Below are positions 1 through 7,714 of a stretch of DNA of 64,000 nt, piece by piece (the stretch's first letter is position 1; each line of letters starts with the position of its first letter). The notes under the pieces were generated by a model. That model saw nothing but the letters and a program-made list of their open reading frames with translations. It was not told the DNA's origin and searched no databases. The DNA is from Streptomyces lucensis JCM 4490 (lineage in GTDB: Bacteria; Actinomycetota; Actinomycetes; Streptomycetales; Streptomycetaceae), in contig NZ_BMUE01000010.1 in assembly GCF_014650035.1 (NCBI RefSeq), positions 186,001-250,000 of the forward strand. Direction: 5' to 3'. The translations under genes and the position numbers were made by a program.

Positions 1-201
1 CTGGACCCGGCGTGGAAGTCGATCCGGTTCACCGACGACCCGCTGGCCGCCACCCTCGCGAGCGAGGCGCGGCACGCGGCCAAGGCGGGCCTGCTGGAGA
101 ACCCGAAGCTGGACGGCATCTACGATCTCGCCCTCCTGAACAAGGTCCTCAAGGCCGAGGGCAGGGCCGCCGTCGACGACGCCGGTCTCGGCGCCGAGTG
201 A
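1..201 (+). CDS. ABC transporter substrate-binding protein, C-terminal end (partial)
   Basis: The window opens inside a reading frame that reads LDPAWKSIRF and runs 66 codons to a TGA stop at 199-201. The tail alone is not diagnostic. It lies 34 bases before the start of an ATPase gene that is followed by a permease gene, and SsuA/TauA/NrtA-type binding proteins normally come first in such operons and end in a helical segment like this one (GIYDLALLNKVLKAEG). The likely role is extracytoplasmic binding of an aliphatic sulfonate or similar sulfur or nitrogen source. The 5' part is outside the window, so the signal peptide, lipobox and ligand pocket cannot be checked. Confidence 0.75.
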   Translation: MDPAWKSIRFTDDPLAATLASEARHAAKAGLLENPKLDGIYDLALLNKVLKAEGRAAVDDAGLGAE

Positions 202-235
202 TCCGTAGCCGATGAGTTCCCAGGAGGTGACGACC

Positions 236-1015
236 ATGGCCACGACCTTCGTCAAAGCGGCCGAGTCCGTCGAACAGGCGGCACGCATCGAGCACGTCTC
301 GAAGTCCTTCCCGGGGCCCGGGGGGCAGCAGCTCGTCCTGGACGACATCAGTCTTGATGTCGCGCCGGGCGAGTTCGTCACCCTCCTGGGGGCCTCGGGC
401 TGCGGCAAGTCGACCCTGCTGAACCTGGTGGCGGGTCTCGACCAGCCCTCCGCCGGCAGCATCTCGACCGACGGGCGCCCGGCCCTGATGTTCCAGGAGC
501 ACGCCCTGTTTCCGTGGCTGACCGCGGGCAAGAACATCGAACTCGCCCTGAAGCTGGGCGGGGTCGCCCGCGGCGAGCGGCGCGGGCGGGCCGAGGAACT
601 GCTCGAACTGGTCCGGCTGCAGGGCTCCTACGGCAAGCGGGTGCACGAGCTTTCCGGCGGCATGCGGCAGCGCGTGGCCATGGCCCGCGCGCTCGCGCAG
701 GACAGCCGGCTGCTGCTGATGGACGAGCCGTTCGCGGCGCTGGACGCGATCACACGCGACCTGCTGCACGACGAACTGACCAGGATCTGGGCGGAGACGG
801 GGCTGTCCGTCCTGTTCGTCACGCACAACGTGCGTGAGGCGGTGCGGCTCGCCCAGCGGGTCGTGCTGCTGTCCTCCCGTCCGGGCCGGGTGGCCCGCGA
901 GTGGCGGGTGGACATCCCGCAGCCGCGGCGCATCGAGGACGCCCCGGTCGCCGAACTGTCCCTGGAGATCACTGAAGTCCTGCGTGGGGAGATCCGCCGA
1001 CATGGCCAGCACTGA
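236..1015 (+). CDS. ssuB: ABC transporter ATP-binding protein, SsuB/TauB/NrtD type
   Basis: 259-residue cytoplasmic ATPase that energises import. It has a Walker A (GASGCGKST), Q-loop (MFQEH), signature LSGGMRQR, Walker B LLLMDEP with the catalytic Glu after Asp, and the H-loop THN. An upstream ATG at 212 is in frame, but a near-perfect AGGAGGTGA at 222-230 sits 5 bases before the ATG at 236, so I use 236. It overlaps the downstream permease start by 14 bases, which implies translational coupling. The length and short single-domain architecture fit the nitrate/sulfonate/taurine subfamily. The substrate is inferred from context, including the sirohydrochlorin chelatase-like gene downstream, and is not proven; nitrate or taurine remain possible. 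Confidence 0.88.
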   Translation: MATTFVKAAESVEQAARIEHVSKSFPGPGGQQLVLDDISLDVAPGEFVTLLGASGCGKSTLLNLVAGLDQPSAGSISTDGRPALMFQEHALFPWLTAGKNIELALKLGGVARGERRGRAEELLELVRLQGSYGKRVHELSGGMRQRVAMARALAQDSRLLLMDEPFAALDAITRDLLHDELTRIWAETGLSVLFVTHNVREAVRLAQRVVLLSSRPGRVAREWRVDIPQPRRIEDAPVAELSLEITEVLRGEIRRHGQH

Positions 1016-1892
1016 CACGACCAAGGACGTCCTGCGGGACGCCGCGAGCGTCGAGGCCGGCTTGGACGCCCTGGAGGCCGGCGTCGTCGGCCGCACGCCG
1101 TTCCGGCAGACCCTCGTCGACAAGATCCTGCCGCCGGTGGTCGCCGTCGTGGTGGTGCTGGTGCTCTGGCAGGCGCTGATCTCCTTCAAGATCGTCGACG
1201 ACCCGACCAAGCTGCCCTCCCCCGGCGACGTCGGCGACGAGTTCAAGCAGGCGTGGCTGGAAGGCAAGCTGCTCGGTTACATATGGACCAGCGTCTCGCG
1301 CGGTCTGCTCGGCTTCCTGTTCGCGCTGGCCATCGGCACGCCGCTGGGCCTGCTGGTGGCCCGGGTGAAGTTCGTGCGCGCGGCCATCGGGCCGGTGCTG
1401 TCCGGCCTGCAGTCGCTGCCGTCGGTGGCGTGGGTGCCGCCGGCGGTGATCTGGCTGGGGCTGGACAACAGGATGATGTACGCGGTGATCCTGCTGGGCG
1501 CCGTCCCCTCCATCGCCAACGGCCTGGTCTCCGGCATCGACCAGGTGCCGCCGCTGTTCCTGCGGGCGGGCCGCACGATGGGCGCGACGGGCCTGAAGGG
1601 CGCCTGGCACATCGTCCTGCCGGCGGCGCTGCCCGGCTACCTGGCCGGCCTGAAGCAGGGCTGGGCCTTCTCCTGGCGCTCACTGATGGCGGCGGAGATC
1701 ATCGCATCCTCCCCCGACCTCGGCGTCGGACTGGGCGCGTTGCTGGAGAACGGCCGCAACGCCAGCTCCATGTCCATGGTGTTCGAGGCGATCTTCCTGA
1801 TCCTGTTCGTCGGCATCGCCATCGACCTGCTGATCTTCAGTCCGCTGGAGCGGTGGGTGCTGCGCAGCCGCGGTCTCCTGGTGAAGAGCTGA
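1002..1892 (+). CDS. ssuC: ABC transporter permease, SsuC type
   Basis: 296-residue inner-membrane permease of the binding-protein-dependent transport family. An N-terminal cytoplasmic stretch of about 40 residues is followed by TM1 (VVAVVVVLVLWQALI) and about five more hydrophobic helices. The EAA-type coupling loop is visible as LRAGRTMGATGLKGAWHIVL, which contacts the ATPase. ATG at 1002 overlaps the end of the ATPase gene and excludes a 56-codon frame extension upstream. The WVPPAVIWLGLDN segment is typical of SsuC/TauC/NrtB permeases. Together with the neighbouring binding protein and ATPase it makes a complete importer. Confidence 0.88.
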   Translation: MASTDTTKDVLRDAASVEAGLDALEAGVVGRTPFRQTLVDKILPPVVAVVVVLVLWQALISFKIVDDPTKLPSPGDVGDEFKQAWLEGKLLGYIWTSVSRGLLGFLFALAIGTPLGLLVARVKFVRAAIGPVLSGLQSLPSVAWVPPAVIWLGLDNRMMYAVILLGAVPSIANGLVSGIDQVPPLFLRAGRTMGATGLKGAWHIVLPAALPGYLAGLKQGWAFSWRSLMAAEIIASSPDLGVGLGALLENGRNASSMSMVFEAIFLILFVGIAIDLLIFSPLERWVLRSRGLLVKS

Positions 1893-1898
1893 AGTCCC

Positions 1899-2639
1899 AT
1901 GAACACCAGGCCTGTTCTCCTCGTCATCGCCCACGGCAGCCGTGACCCGCGGCACGCCGCGACCGTGCACGCCCTGATCGAGCGGGTGCGGTCGCAGCGG
2001 CCGGGACTGCGGGTGGAGACCGGCTTTCTGGACTTCAACGTCCCCTCGGTGCAGGGGGTGCTGGAGTCACTCGCGGCCGAGGGCGTGCGGGACGTGGTGG
2101 CGCTGCCGCTGCTGCTGACCCGCGCCTTCCACGCCAAGGCCGACATCCCGGCCGTGCTGCGGGAGGCTCCCGCGCGCCTGCGGATCCGGCAGGCGGACGT
2201 GCTCGGCCCGTCGCCGCTGCTGCTGTCGGCGCTGGAACGGCGCCTGTACGAGGCGGGCCTGACGCCCGCCGAAAAGTCCTCGACCGGGGTCGTGCTGGCC
2301 TCGGCGGGGTCCTCCGACCCGGAGGCGATCGCAGTGATCGCCGACATCGCGCGGGAGTGGTGGCACACCGGTTGGTGCGCCGTGCGGCCTGCGTTCGCCT
2401 CCGCATCCCTTCCGCGCACCGAGGACGCCGTGCGGGAGCTGCGCGCCCTCGGTTGCGAGCGGGTCGCGGTCGCGCCGTACGTCCTGGCCCCCGGCTTCCT
2501 GCCGGACCGCATCGCGCGGGGCGCGGCCGGGGCGGACGTGCGGGCGGACGTGCTGGGTCCGGCGCCGGAGGTGGCGCGACTGCTGCTGGAGCGCTACGAC
2601 GCGGCCCGCCGACCGGCCCTCGCCGCCCTCGGCGCCTGA
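1899..2639 (+). CDS. Sirohydrochlorin chelatase family protein (CbiX/SirB-like)
   Basis: 246 residues. The N-terminus carries the chelatase signature VIAHGSRDPRH, whose His is the metal-handling residue in CbiX/SirB. A second motif is VVALPLLLTRAFHAKADIP, and the C-terminal half repeats the fold (ERVAVAPYVLAPGFL). This fits a fused two-lobed chelatase of about 240-250 residues. The expected reaction is insertion of Fe2+ (or Co2+) into sirohydrochlorin, making siroheme for sulfite or nitrite reductase. ATG at 1899 is 7 bases after the permease stop, so the gene is probably in the same operon, which supports a role in sulfur assimilation. The metal cannot be read from sequence. Confidence 0.85.
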   Translation: MNTRPVLLVIAHGSRDPRHAATVHALIERVRSQRPGLRVETGFLDFNVPSVQGVLESLAAEGVRDVVALPLLLTRAFHAKADIPAVLREAPARLRIRQADVLGPSPLLLSALERRLYEAGLTPAEKSSTGVVLASAGSSDPEAIAVIADIAREWWHTGWCAVRPAFASASLPRTEDAVRELRALGCERVAVAPYVLAPGFLPDRIARGAAGADVRADVLGPAPEVARLLLERYDAARRPALAALGA

Positions 2640-2650
2640 CCGGGCCCGTC

Positions 2651-2666
2651 GCGTCCGGGCGGACGC
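2651..2666. terminator. Short GC hairpin between convergent genes
   Basis: GCGTCCG (2651-2657) pairs with CGGACGC (2660-2666) around two bases, effectively a 6-bp stem with a tetraloop. It lies in the 34-base gap between convergent genes and has no T-run. It could help stop transcription from either side, but the evidence is weak. Confidence 0.3.
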
Positions 2667-2673
2667 CGGCCGG

Positions 2674-2997
2674 TCACAGGTCGAGGGCGTGCGTGAGGTG
2701 CTGGGTGAAGGTGAGGCTGCCGGTGCCGGCCGCCGCCCCGATGGCGATGTGCTCCAGTGCGCTGCGGATCCGGCCCCGGTTGGGCGGCAGGCCGTCCTCG
2801 GCGGACAGCGCCAGCTCACGCTCGATGACCTCGCCCTGGCTCACGAGCCCCGGGTACTCGGTGCGCAGGGTCTCGGTGAGCCGGCCGGCGATGTCCATCA
2901 GCGCCTCCAGGCCCGGTGCGTGGCCGCCGCCGCGGATCCGGCCGAGCTCGTCGTAGCCGGCCGGTCCGCCCGCGTGTCCGGGGTTGTACGTGCTCAT
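2674..2997 (-). CDS. Small conserved-looking protein of unknown function
   Basis: 107 residues starting MSTYNPGHAGG. The N-terminal 30 residues are rich in Gly and probably flexible. The rest is helical: ALMDIAGRLTETLRTEYP, then an acidic segment, then IRSALEHIAIGAAAGTGS. There is no signal peptide, membrane helix or Cys cluster. Codon use matches the neighbours and the frame has strong third-position GC, so I take it as real. I do not recognise a family. It faces the chelatase gene convergently and is followed upstream by a gene-poor region, so it is probably transcribed alone. Confidence 0.55.
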   Translation of the reverse strand: MSTYNPGHAGGPAGYDELGRIRGGGHAPGLEALMDIAGRLTETLRTEYPGLVSQGEVIERELALSAEDGLPPNRGRIRSALEHIAIGAAAGTGSLTFTQHLTHALDL

Positions 2998-3667
2998 GTG
3001 GTGTCCTCGCGTTAGGGGGTCTCGCGGTCCGGGGCGGTCGTCCGGGGACCCGGGGCCGCGGCTTCGGCGCGGGCGGTGCCGGGACCACCGGCGCCACCGA
3101 TGGTGTCAGTTCGCGTACGGGCGGCCGGTTCGGCCCCGAAGCGGCGCCGGTGGCGGGGCGGGCCGTGGCCGGTGATTCCGCGCGGTCGTCCGGCCCCGGG
3201 CGGCCGCGCGCTCGCCAAGAGGTCCGAAAATCGCCACCCGTCCGGGTGGCCCGCGTCCGTTGACCGGCCCCCGGCCGGCGGTGGGCAGGACGCGTGGCAG
3301 CGCGTGCGGAGGCCGGTGAGCCCCCGGTCCGCGCACACAGCCCTCATCCCGTCCCCCTCCGGCCGCCCGGCGCGCCCCAGCCCGGGTCGTGTCCGCGAAG
3401 TCGCGTCGTTCGCCCGCAGGGCGGGCGTCGCGTCGCAGGCGCGACTTCGCGGACACGACCTTAGGAACGAGGCGCCCGGGTTGTCGCCGGGTTCGGCAAG
3501 TACGGCCCCGCGGGGGCGACTACGTGGTAGGGGCCACCGCGGTCCGGCGCTCCCCTGTGACGTCGGAACGCGGTGGCTCTTCGTTCTGCGCCGAGCGGGG
3601 CGTGTGTGTCACTCGTGAGGGAGGATCTCCGTCCCCCAGGGGCGCTTATCGGCCAACCGGCCCCGGC
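2998..3667. other. 670-bp gene-poor interval
   Basis: No frame here looks like a convincing gene. The 111-codon minus frame at 3012-3347 and the plus frames crossing 3389 have Arg/Pro/Gly-rich, low-information translations and no good ribosome binding site. The interval holds a long perfect inverted repeat at 3385-3460 and GC-rich spacer. The promoter of the small minus-strand gene ending at 2674 should lie near 3000-3100 but I cannot point to it. Confidence 0.5.
3385..3460. repeat. Perfect 21-bp inverted repeat with a nested hairpin
   Basis: The left arm 3385-3405 (begins GGTCGTGTCCGCGAAG) is exactly complementary to the right arm 3440-3460 (ends CTTCGCGGACACGACC). Inside the 34-base spacer a second perfect stem CGCCCGC (3411-3417) / GCGGGCG (3421-3427) closes a 3-base loop. 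The whole 76-bp unit could fold as a cruciform or as a long RNA hairpin. There is no T-run and no transposase nearby. It could be a miniature element, a REP-like repeat or an extended terminator. Confidence 0.85.
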
Positions 3668-4309
3668 TCAGTCGAAGCGGAGACGGCCGGTGCGGGTGCG
3701 CTTGAGCTCGAAGAGGTCGGGATGCCGGGCCAGCACCCGGAAGGCGTCGAAGAGTTCCGCCGCGTCGGCGCCGCGCGGCACGGCGCGCAGCACCGGTCCG
3801 AACCACGCCGCTCCGTCGACGTGGAGGGTGGGTGTGCCCACGTAGCCGCCCGATTCCGGCTCGGTCCAGGCCGCGTGGCTGCGGCGCACCGCGTCGTCGT
3901 ACGCGGGGTCCCGGGCGGCCGCGGAGAGGTCGGCGGGGAGCCCCAGTTCCGCCAGCGCCTCGGCGACCACCAGGTCGAAGTCCTCGTTCCCGCCGTCGTG
4001 GATGCGGGTCCCGAGGGCGGTGTAGAGGTCGCGCAGCACCTTCTCCCCGTGCCGTTCGGCGGCGGCCACGGCGACGCGCACCGGGCCGGCCGACCGGTCG
4101 ACCAGGTCCCGGTACCAGTCCGGGAGGTCGTTGCCGGTGTTGTGCAGGTACAGGCTCATCACGTGGAAGCGGAGGTCGAGCGGACGCAGCGGCTCGACCT
4201 CCAGCAGCCAGCGGGAGGTTATCCAGGCGAAGGGGCAGGCGGGATCGAAGGCGAAGTCGATCCGGATCGGGGTGGGAGGGGTGCCGGTACGGGTGTCGCG
4301 GTGCGTCAT
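3668..4309 (-). CDS. DsbA-like thioredoxin-fold protein (mycothiol-dependent nitroreductase/disulfide family) with CPFA active site
   Basis: 213 residues with the start of the DsbA/HCCA-isomerase fold, IDFAFDPACPFAWITSRWLL, then a helical insertion (about 40-150) and the cis-Pro loop GYVGTPTLHV. Related actinobacterial proteins such as Rv2466c carry CPWC and use mycothiol. Here the second Cys of CxxC is Ala, so the usual two-Cys redox cycle is not possible. A one-Cys glutathionylation-like (mycothiol) chemistry or a transferase/isomerase role is more likely. I use ATG at 4309 because the family motif begins soon after; another ATG at 4339 would add 10 residues, and neither has a strong ribosome binding site. 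No signal peptide, so cytoplasmic. Confidence 0.8.
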   Translation of the reverse strand: MTHRDTRTGTPPTPIRIDFAFDPACPFAWITSRWLLEVEPLRPLDLRFHVMSLYLHNTGNDLPDWYRDLVDRSAGPVRVAVAAAERHGEKVLRDLYTALGTRIHDGGNEDFDLVVAEALAELGLPADLSAAARDPAYDDAVRRSHAAWTEPESGGYVGTPTLHVDGAAWFGPVLRAVPRGADAAELFDAFRVLARHPDLFELKRTRTGRLRFD

Positions 4310-4416
4310 ACCGGCGACGCTAGTGCGCCGGTGGGACATGGTCCCGGCCCACTCACCGCCACTTTCCCTGGTCCATTTCCCCGCCGCGCCGCCCCACCCG
4401 CCGCGGCGGTGCCGGG

Positions 4417-4968
4417 TCAGGCCCGCGGGGCCGTCAGCTCGACCAGTTTGCGCACGGTGTTCCAGTTCCGGGTGGTGGCGATCACGCCCTTGGTGGTCCG
4501 CGGGCGGGCCAGCGCCTCGCCGAGCCTGGAGCGGCCGAGACCGTCCGGGGCGTACAGGTACAGGCAGCGGTCGCCGAGCCGGAACTCCTCGGGGAGGTGG
4601 GCGGCCGGGTCGATGTGGGTGTAGCGCTCGGGGCCGACGGGGGCGGAGAAGTAGGTGACGTGCAGTTGCCTGGGCTCCAGGTCCGCGGCCGGGAAGGGGC
4701 AGGCCTCGGCGACCGCCCTCAGATAGCCGTGGTCGCGCACGATCACGTCGACGGGGAAGCCGAAGCGCTCCTCGATCGCCCGGGTCAGCTCCGCCGCCGC
4801 CGACTGCGCGTCGCCCCGGTCGGTGGTGAACACGGCCTGGCCGCTCTGCAGATGGGTGCGTACGCCGGTGAGTCCCAGGCCGGTCATCAGCGTACGCAGG
4901 TTGGCCATGGGGAGCTTCTTGCTGCCGCCGACGTTGATACCGCGCAGCAGCGCCGCATAGGTCGTCAT
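4417..4968 (-). CDS. DUF1697 family protein
   Basis: 183 residues beginning MTTYAALLRGINVGG, the diagnostic opening of DUF1697, followed by the conserved stretch MTGLGLTGVRTHLQSGQAVF and the later LYAPDGLGRSRL and TTRNWNTV segments. The length matches the family (about 175-185). The biochemical role is unknown; members are single-domain cytoplasmic proteins widespread in Gram-positive bacteria. The DsbA-like gene follows 107 bases downstream on the same strand, so co-transcription is possible but not tight. The upstream side is a divergent promoter region shared with the MMPL exporter. Confidence 0.85.
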   Translation of the reverse strand: MTTYAALLRGINVGGSKKLPMANLRTLMTGLGLTGVRTHLQSGQAVFTTDRGDAQSAAAELTRAIEERFGFPVDVIVRDHGYLRAVAEACPFPAADLEPRQLHVTYFSAPVGPERYTHIDPAAHLPEEFRLGDRCLYLYAPDGLGRSRLGEALARPRTTKGVIATTRNWNTVRKLVELTAPRA

Positions 4969-4982
4969 GCGGCCACGATAGA

Positions 4983-5021
4983 ACGGCCGTCGTGCCCCGT
5001 GGGGGTGGGCACGACGGCCGT
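4983..5021. repeat. Perfect 15-bp stem-loop in a divergent intergenic region
   Basis: ACGGCCGTCGTGCCC (4983-4997) pairs exactly with GGGCACGACGGCCGT (5007-5021) around a 9-base loop. It lies 15 bases upstream of the DUF1697 start, in its 5' leader, on the side where no gene ends. A terminator here would be out of place unless it attenuates the minus-strand transcript. Confidence 0.75.
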
Positions 5022-5091
5022 GCCCGGCGCGGGCCGGGTTGCGCGAAACTCTTGCCGATCAGGCGGGTGCGGATCAACTCCTACACGCAGC

Positions 5092-5123
5092 TGTGATTTG
5101 TTCAACAAGGTTTCGTAATCACA
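5092..5123. promoter_or_regulatory. Operator-like palindromes upstream of the MMPL exporter
   Basis: TGTGATT (5092-5098) and AATCACA (5117-5123) are exact inverted halves. The palindrome TTGTTCAACAA (5098-5108) overlaps the left half. The segment is clearly AT-richer than its surroundings and lies in the divergent region about 230 bases before the exporter start. This is the pattern expected for a TetR- or MarR-type operator, but no such regulator is encoded next to it. Confidence 0.5.
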
Positions 5124-5349
5124 AAGTGGATCTCTGTCGGCGGATCGGACACCGCGCACCCTGAGGGCCGTCCCTGAGAACACGGGAATAGATGTAAGGG
5201 ACCGCCTACTCCCCAGCGGTGACCCGTGGCGACCGCACTTCACCGGGCAGCAGGAGGGAACGCGGCCGTCCGCCCCATACCGTCGAAGCGGAGCAAACGC
5301 TGATGTGGCGGCAGGGGGCCGTCACCGCACACGAGGGGGCATACCCGTC

Positions 5350-7593
5350 ATGGGGAACACAAAGGTGCGGGGGCTGGCCGCCCGCGCCGGCGGCTGGAGC
5401 GCCCGGCACCGCTGGGCGGCCGTCGGCATATGGGTGCTGTTCGTCGTCCTGGCGATGGGGCTGGGTTCGGCGGCGGGCCGGGTCGACGTGGACGAGAGCG
5501 ACCAGCTCAAGGGAGAGACCCACACCGCCGCGCAGATCATCGACGACGCGGGGATCGAGGAGCCGGCCGGTGAGACCGTCCTGATCCAGTCCAAGGGCGG
5601 CACGGTCGACGCCCGGAGCGGTGAGTTCCGCGCGGCCGTCGCCGACGTCGTCAAGGCCGTCGACGGCACCGGAAAGGTCACCGACGTGACCTCGCCGTAC
5701 GACACCCACACCATCTCCCGGGACGGTCGCAGCGCGCTGGTCCAGTTCGACCTGCGCGGTGACGCCGAGACGGCGGCCGACCGGATCGAGCCGGTGCTCG
5801 ACGCGGTCGCCGGCGTCCAGAAGGACCACGGCTCGCTGCGGATCGAGGAGATCGGCGGCGCCAGCATGCAGAAGCAGTACAAGGACGCCTTCGGCGACGA
5901 CTTCCAGAAGGCCGAATACTCGGCCGTGCCGGTGGCCCTCGGCATCCTGCTGATCGCCTTCGGCGCGCTCGTGGCCGCGCTGCTGCCGGTGGCCCTGGCG
6001 GTCACCGCGATCATGGCGACGATGGGCCTGATGGGCCTCGTCAGCCACCTGCAGGCGATGAGCGACACCGCCAACTCCGTGATGCTGCTGGTCGGTATGG
6101 CCGTCGGCGTCGACTACTGCCTGTTCTACCTGCGCCGCGAGCGCGAGGAGCGGGCCGCCGGGCGCGACCCGGCCACCGCCCTGCAGATCGCCGCCGCCAC
6201 CAGCGGCCGTGCGGTCATCGTCTCCGGCGTCACCGTGTGCGTGGCGATGGCGGGCATGCTCTTCACCGGCCTCGCCGAGTTCGAGGCGATGGGACTGGCC
6301 TCGCTGATGGTCGTGGCGGTCGCCATGGTCGGTTCGGTGACGGTCCTGCCCGCGCTGCTGTCGCTGCTCGGCGAGCGGGTCGAGAAGGGCCGCATCCCGT
6401 TCCTGGGGCGCCGGCGCCGGCAGGGTGGCTCAGACGGCGGCAGCCGCTTCTGGACGGCCGTGCTGCGGGGCGTGCTGGCCAAGCCGCTGGTCTCGGTCGT
6501 CGTCGCGGCCGGCGCGCTGCTGGCGATCGCAGCGCCCGCGCTCGGCATGAAGACCCAGCAGCTCACGCTGGACCAGGAGTTCGGCGACTCGCTGTCCATC
6601 GTGCAGACGTACAAGCGCGTCAACGACGCCTTCCCGGGCGGCAGCGAACCGGCCCAGGTCGTCGTCAAGGCGAAGGACGTCAACGCCCCCGCGGTGCGCC
6701 AGGCGCTGGCCGACTTCAAGAAGCAGGCCATCGCCTCGGGCGCCTCCCGCGGCCCGATCGACATCAAGATGCACGACGCGCAGAACGTGGCCCTGGTCTC
6801 GGTGCCGCTGGTCGGCGGCTCCGACATGGACAAGGCGACGAAGAGCCTGGAGAAGCTGCGTGACGAGGTGCGGCCCGCCACGCTGGGCAAGGTCGACGGC
6901 GTGGAGGCGCCGGTCACCGGGCAGGTCGCGGGCAACCACGACTTCAACGACCAGCTGATGGGCTCGGTCGTGCCGGTCTTCGTGTTCGTGGTCGTCTTCG
7001 CCTTCCTGCTGATGCTGCTGTCGTTCCGCTCGCTGACGGTCGCGATCACCTCGATCGTGCTCAACCTGCTGTCGGTGGCGGCCGCCTACGGCATCCTCGT
7101 CGCGGTCTTCCAGCACGGCTGGGGCGCCTCGCTGGTGGGCGCGGAGGGTGTCGGCGCGATCGTGACCTGGCTGCCGCTGTTCCTCTTCGTGATCCTGTTC
7201 GGACTGTCCATGGACTACCACGTGTTCGTGGTCTCCCGGATCCGTGAGGCGCGGATGCGCGGCCGGGACACCAAGGACGCCATCCGGCACGGTGTGGTCA
7301 CGACGGCCGGCGTCGTCACCAGCGCCGCGGTCATCATGGTCGCCGTGTTCGCGATCTTCGGCACGCTGTCCATGCAGTCCATGAAGCAGATGGGCGTCGG
7401 CCTGGCCGCGGCCGTCCTCATCGACGCGACGATCATCCGCGGTGTGCTGCTGCCGGCGGTGATGGCGCTGCTCGGCGAGAGCAACTGGTACCTGCCCAAG
7501 TGGCTCGAGCGGCTGCCCGACCTCACCCACGACGAGGCGCCCGAGGCGATCGCGGCCCCCGCGCGCGGCGAGGACGAGCGGCTGCCCGTCTGA
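5350..7593 (+). CDS. MMPL/RND-family transporter
   Basis: 747-residue integral membrane exporter. TM1 lies near residues 20-42 (WAAVGIWVLFVVLAMGLGSA), followed by a large extracellular loop, then two bundles of about five helices each (about 185-350 and 520-710) separated by a second loop. The MMPL signature is visible in the second bundle: FGLSMDYHVFVVSRIREA. The first bundle has the matching MAVGVDYCLFYLRRERE. Such proteins use the proton gradient to export lipids or toxic compounds. ATG at 5350 follows GAGGGGG at 5333-5339; an in-frame ATG at 5305 lacks a site. The gene is single, with an operator-like sequence upstream and a strong hairpin after it. Confidence 0.9.
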   Translation: MGNTKVRGLAARAGGWSARHRWAAVGIWVLFVVLAMGLGSAAGRVDVDESDQLKGETHTAAQIIDDAGIEEPAGETVLIQSKGGTVDARSGEFRAAVADVVKAVDGTGKVTDVTSPYDTHTISRDGRSALVQFDLRGDAETAADRIEPVLDAVAGVQKDHGSLRIEEIGGASMQKQYKDAFGDDFQKAEYSAVPVALGILLIAFGALVAALLPVALAVTAIMATMGLMGLVSHLQAMSDTANSVMLLVGMAVGVDYCLFYLRREREERAAGRDPATALQIAAATSGRAVIVSGVTVCVAMAGMLFTGLAEFEAMGLASLMVVAVAMVGSVTVLPALLSLLGERVEKGRIPFLGRRRRQGGSDGGSRFWTAVLRGVLAKPLVSVVVAAGALLAIAAPALGMKTQQLTLDQEFGDSLSIVQTYKRVNDAFPGGSEPAQVVVKAKDVNAPAVRQALADFKKQAIASGASRGPIDIKMHDAQNVALVSVPLVGGSDMDKATKSLEKLRDEVRPATLGKVDGVEAPVTGQVAGNHDFNDQLMGSVVPVFVFVVVFAFLLMLLSFRSLTVAITSIVLNLLSVAAAYGILVAVFQHGWGASLVGAEGVGAIVTWLPLFLFVILFGLSMDYHVFVVSRIREARMRGRDTKDAIRHGVVTTAGVVTSAAVIMVAVFAIFGTLSMQSMKQMGVGLAAAVLIDATIIRGVLLPAVMALLGESNWYLPKWLERLPDLTHDEAPEAIAAPARGEDERLPV

Positions 7594-7608
7594 CGCCGCT
7601 CCCCCTGC

Positions 7609-7649
7609 CACGGGGCCCGCCGGTTCCCCGGGAACCGGCGGGCCCCGTG
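7609..7649. terminator. Strong bidirectional terminator hairpin
   Basis: Twenty bases (7609-7628, CACGGGGCCCGCCGGTTCCC) pair perfectly with 7630-7649 around one base. It lies 16 bases after the MMPL stop and before the end of the convergent sugar-binding protein gene. There is no U-tract, as is usual for Streptomyces terminators. Confidence 0.85.
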
Positions 7650-7714
7650 CCGTCCGGGCCATCGGTCCGGCCGGCCTGCGGGCGCGCCGGCCCGCGCCCG
7701 CAGGCCGGGCGGGG

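Noticed and set aside
149..1267. Long minus-strand frame opposite the sulfonate transporter genes
   Set aside because: It is the antisense shadow of two well-supported genes; the translation has no motif and is Arg/His/Gln-biased.
3012..3347. Minus frame opening MRAVCADRGLTGLRTRCHAS, considered as a Cys-containing leader peptide
   Set aside because: No ribosome binding site, no downstream cysteine-related gene, and the rest of the frame is Arg/Pro/Gly-rich non-coding sequence.
3385..3460. Inverted repeat read as part of a CRISPR array or IS end pair
   Set aside because: Only one unit, no spacers, no cas genes, no transposase and no visible target-site duplication.
3389..4624. 411-codon plus-strand frame over the DsbA-like gene
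   Set aside because: Antisense to a gene with a clear fold; composition is typical of a GC-rich shadow frame.
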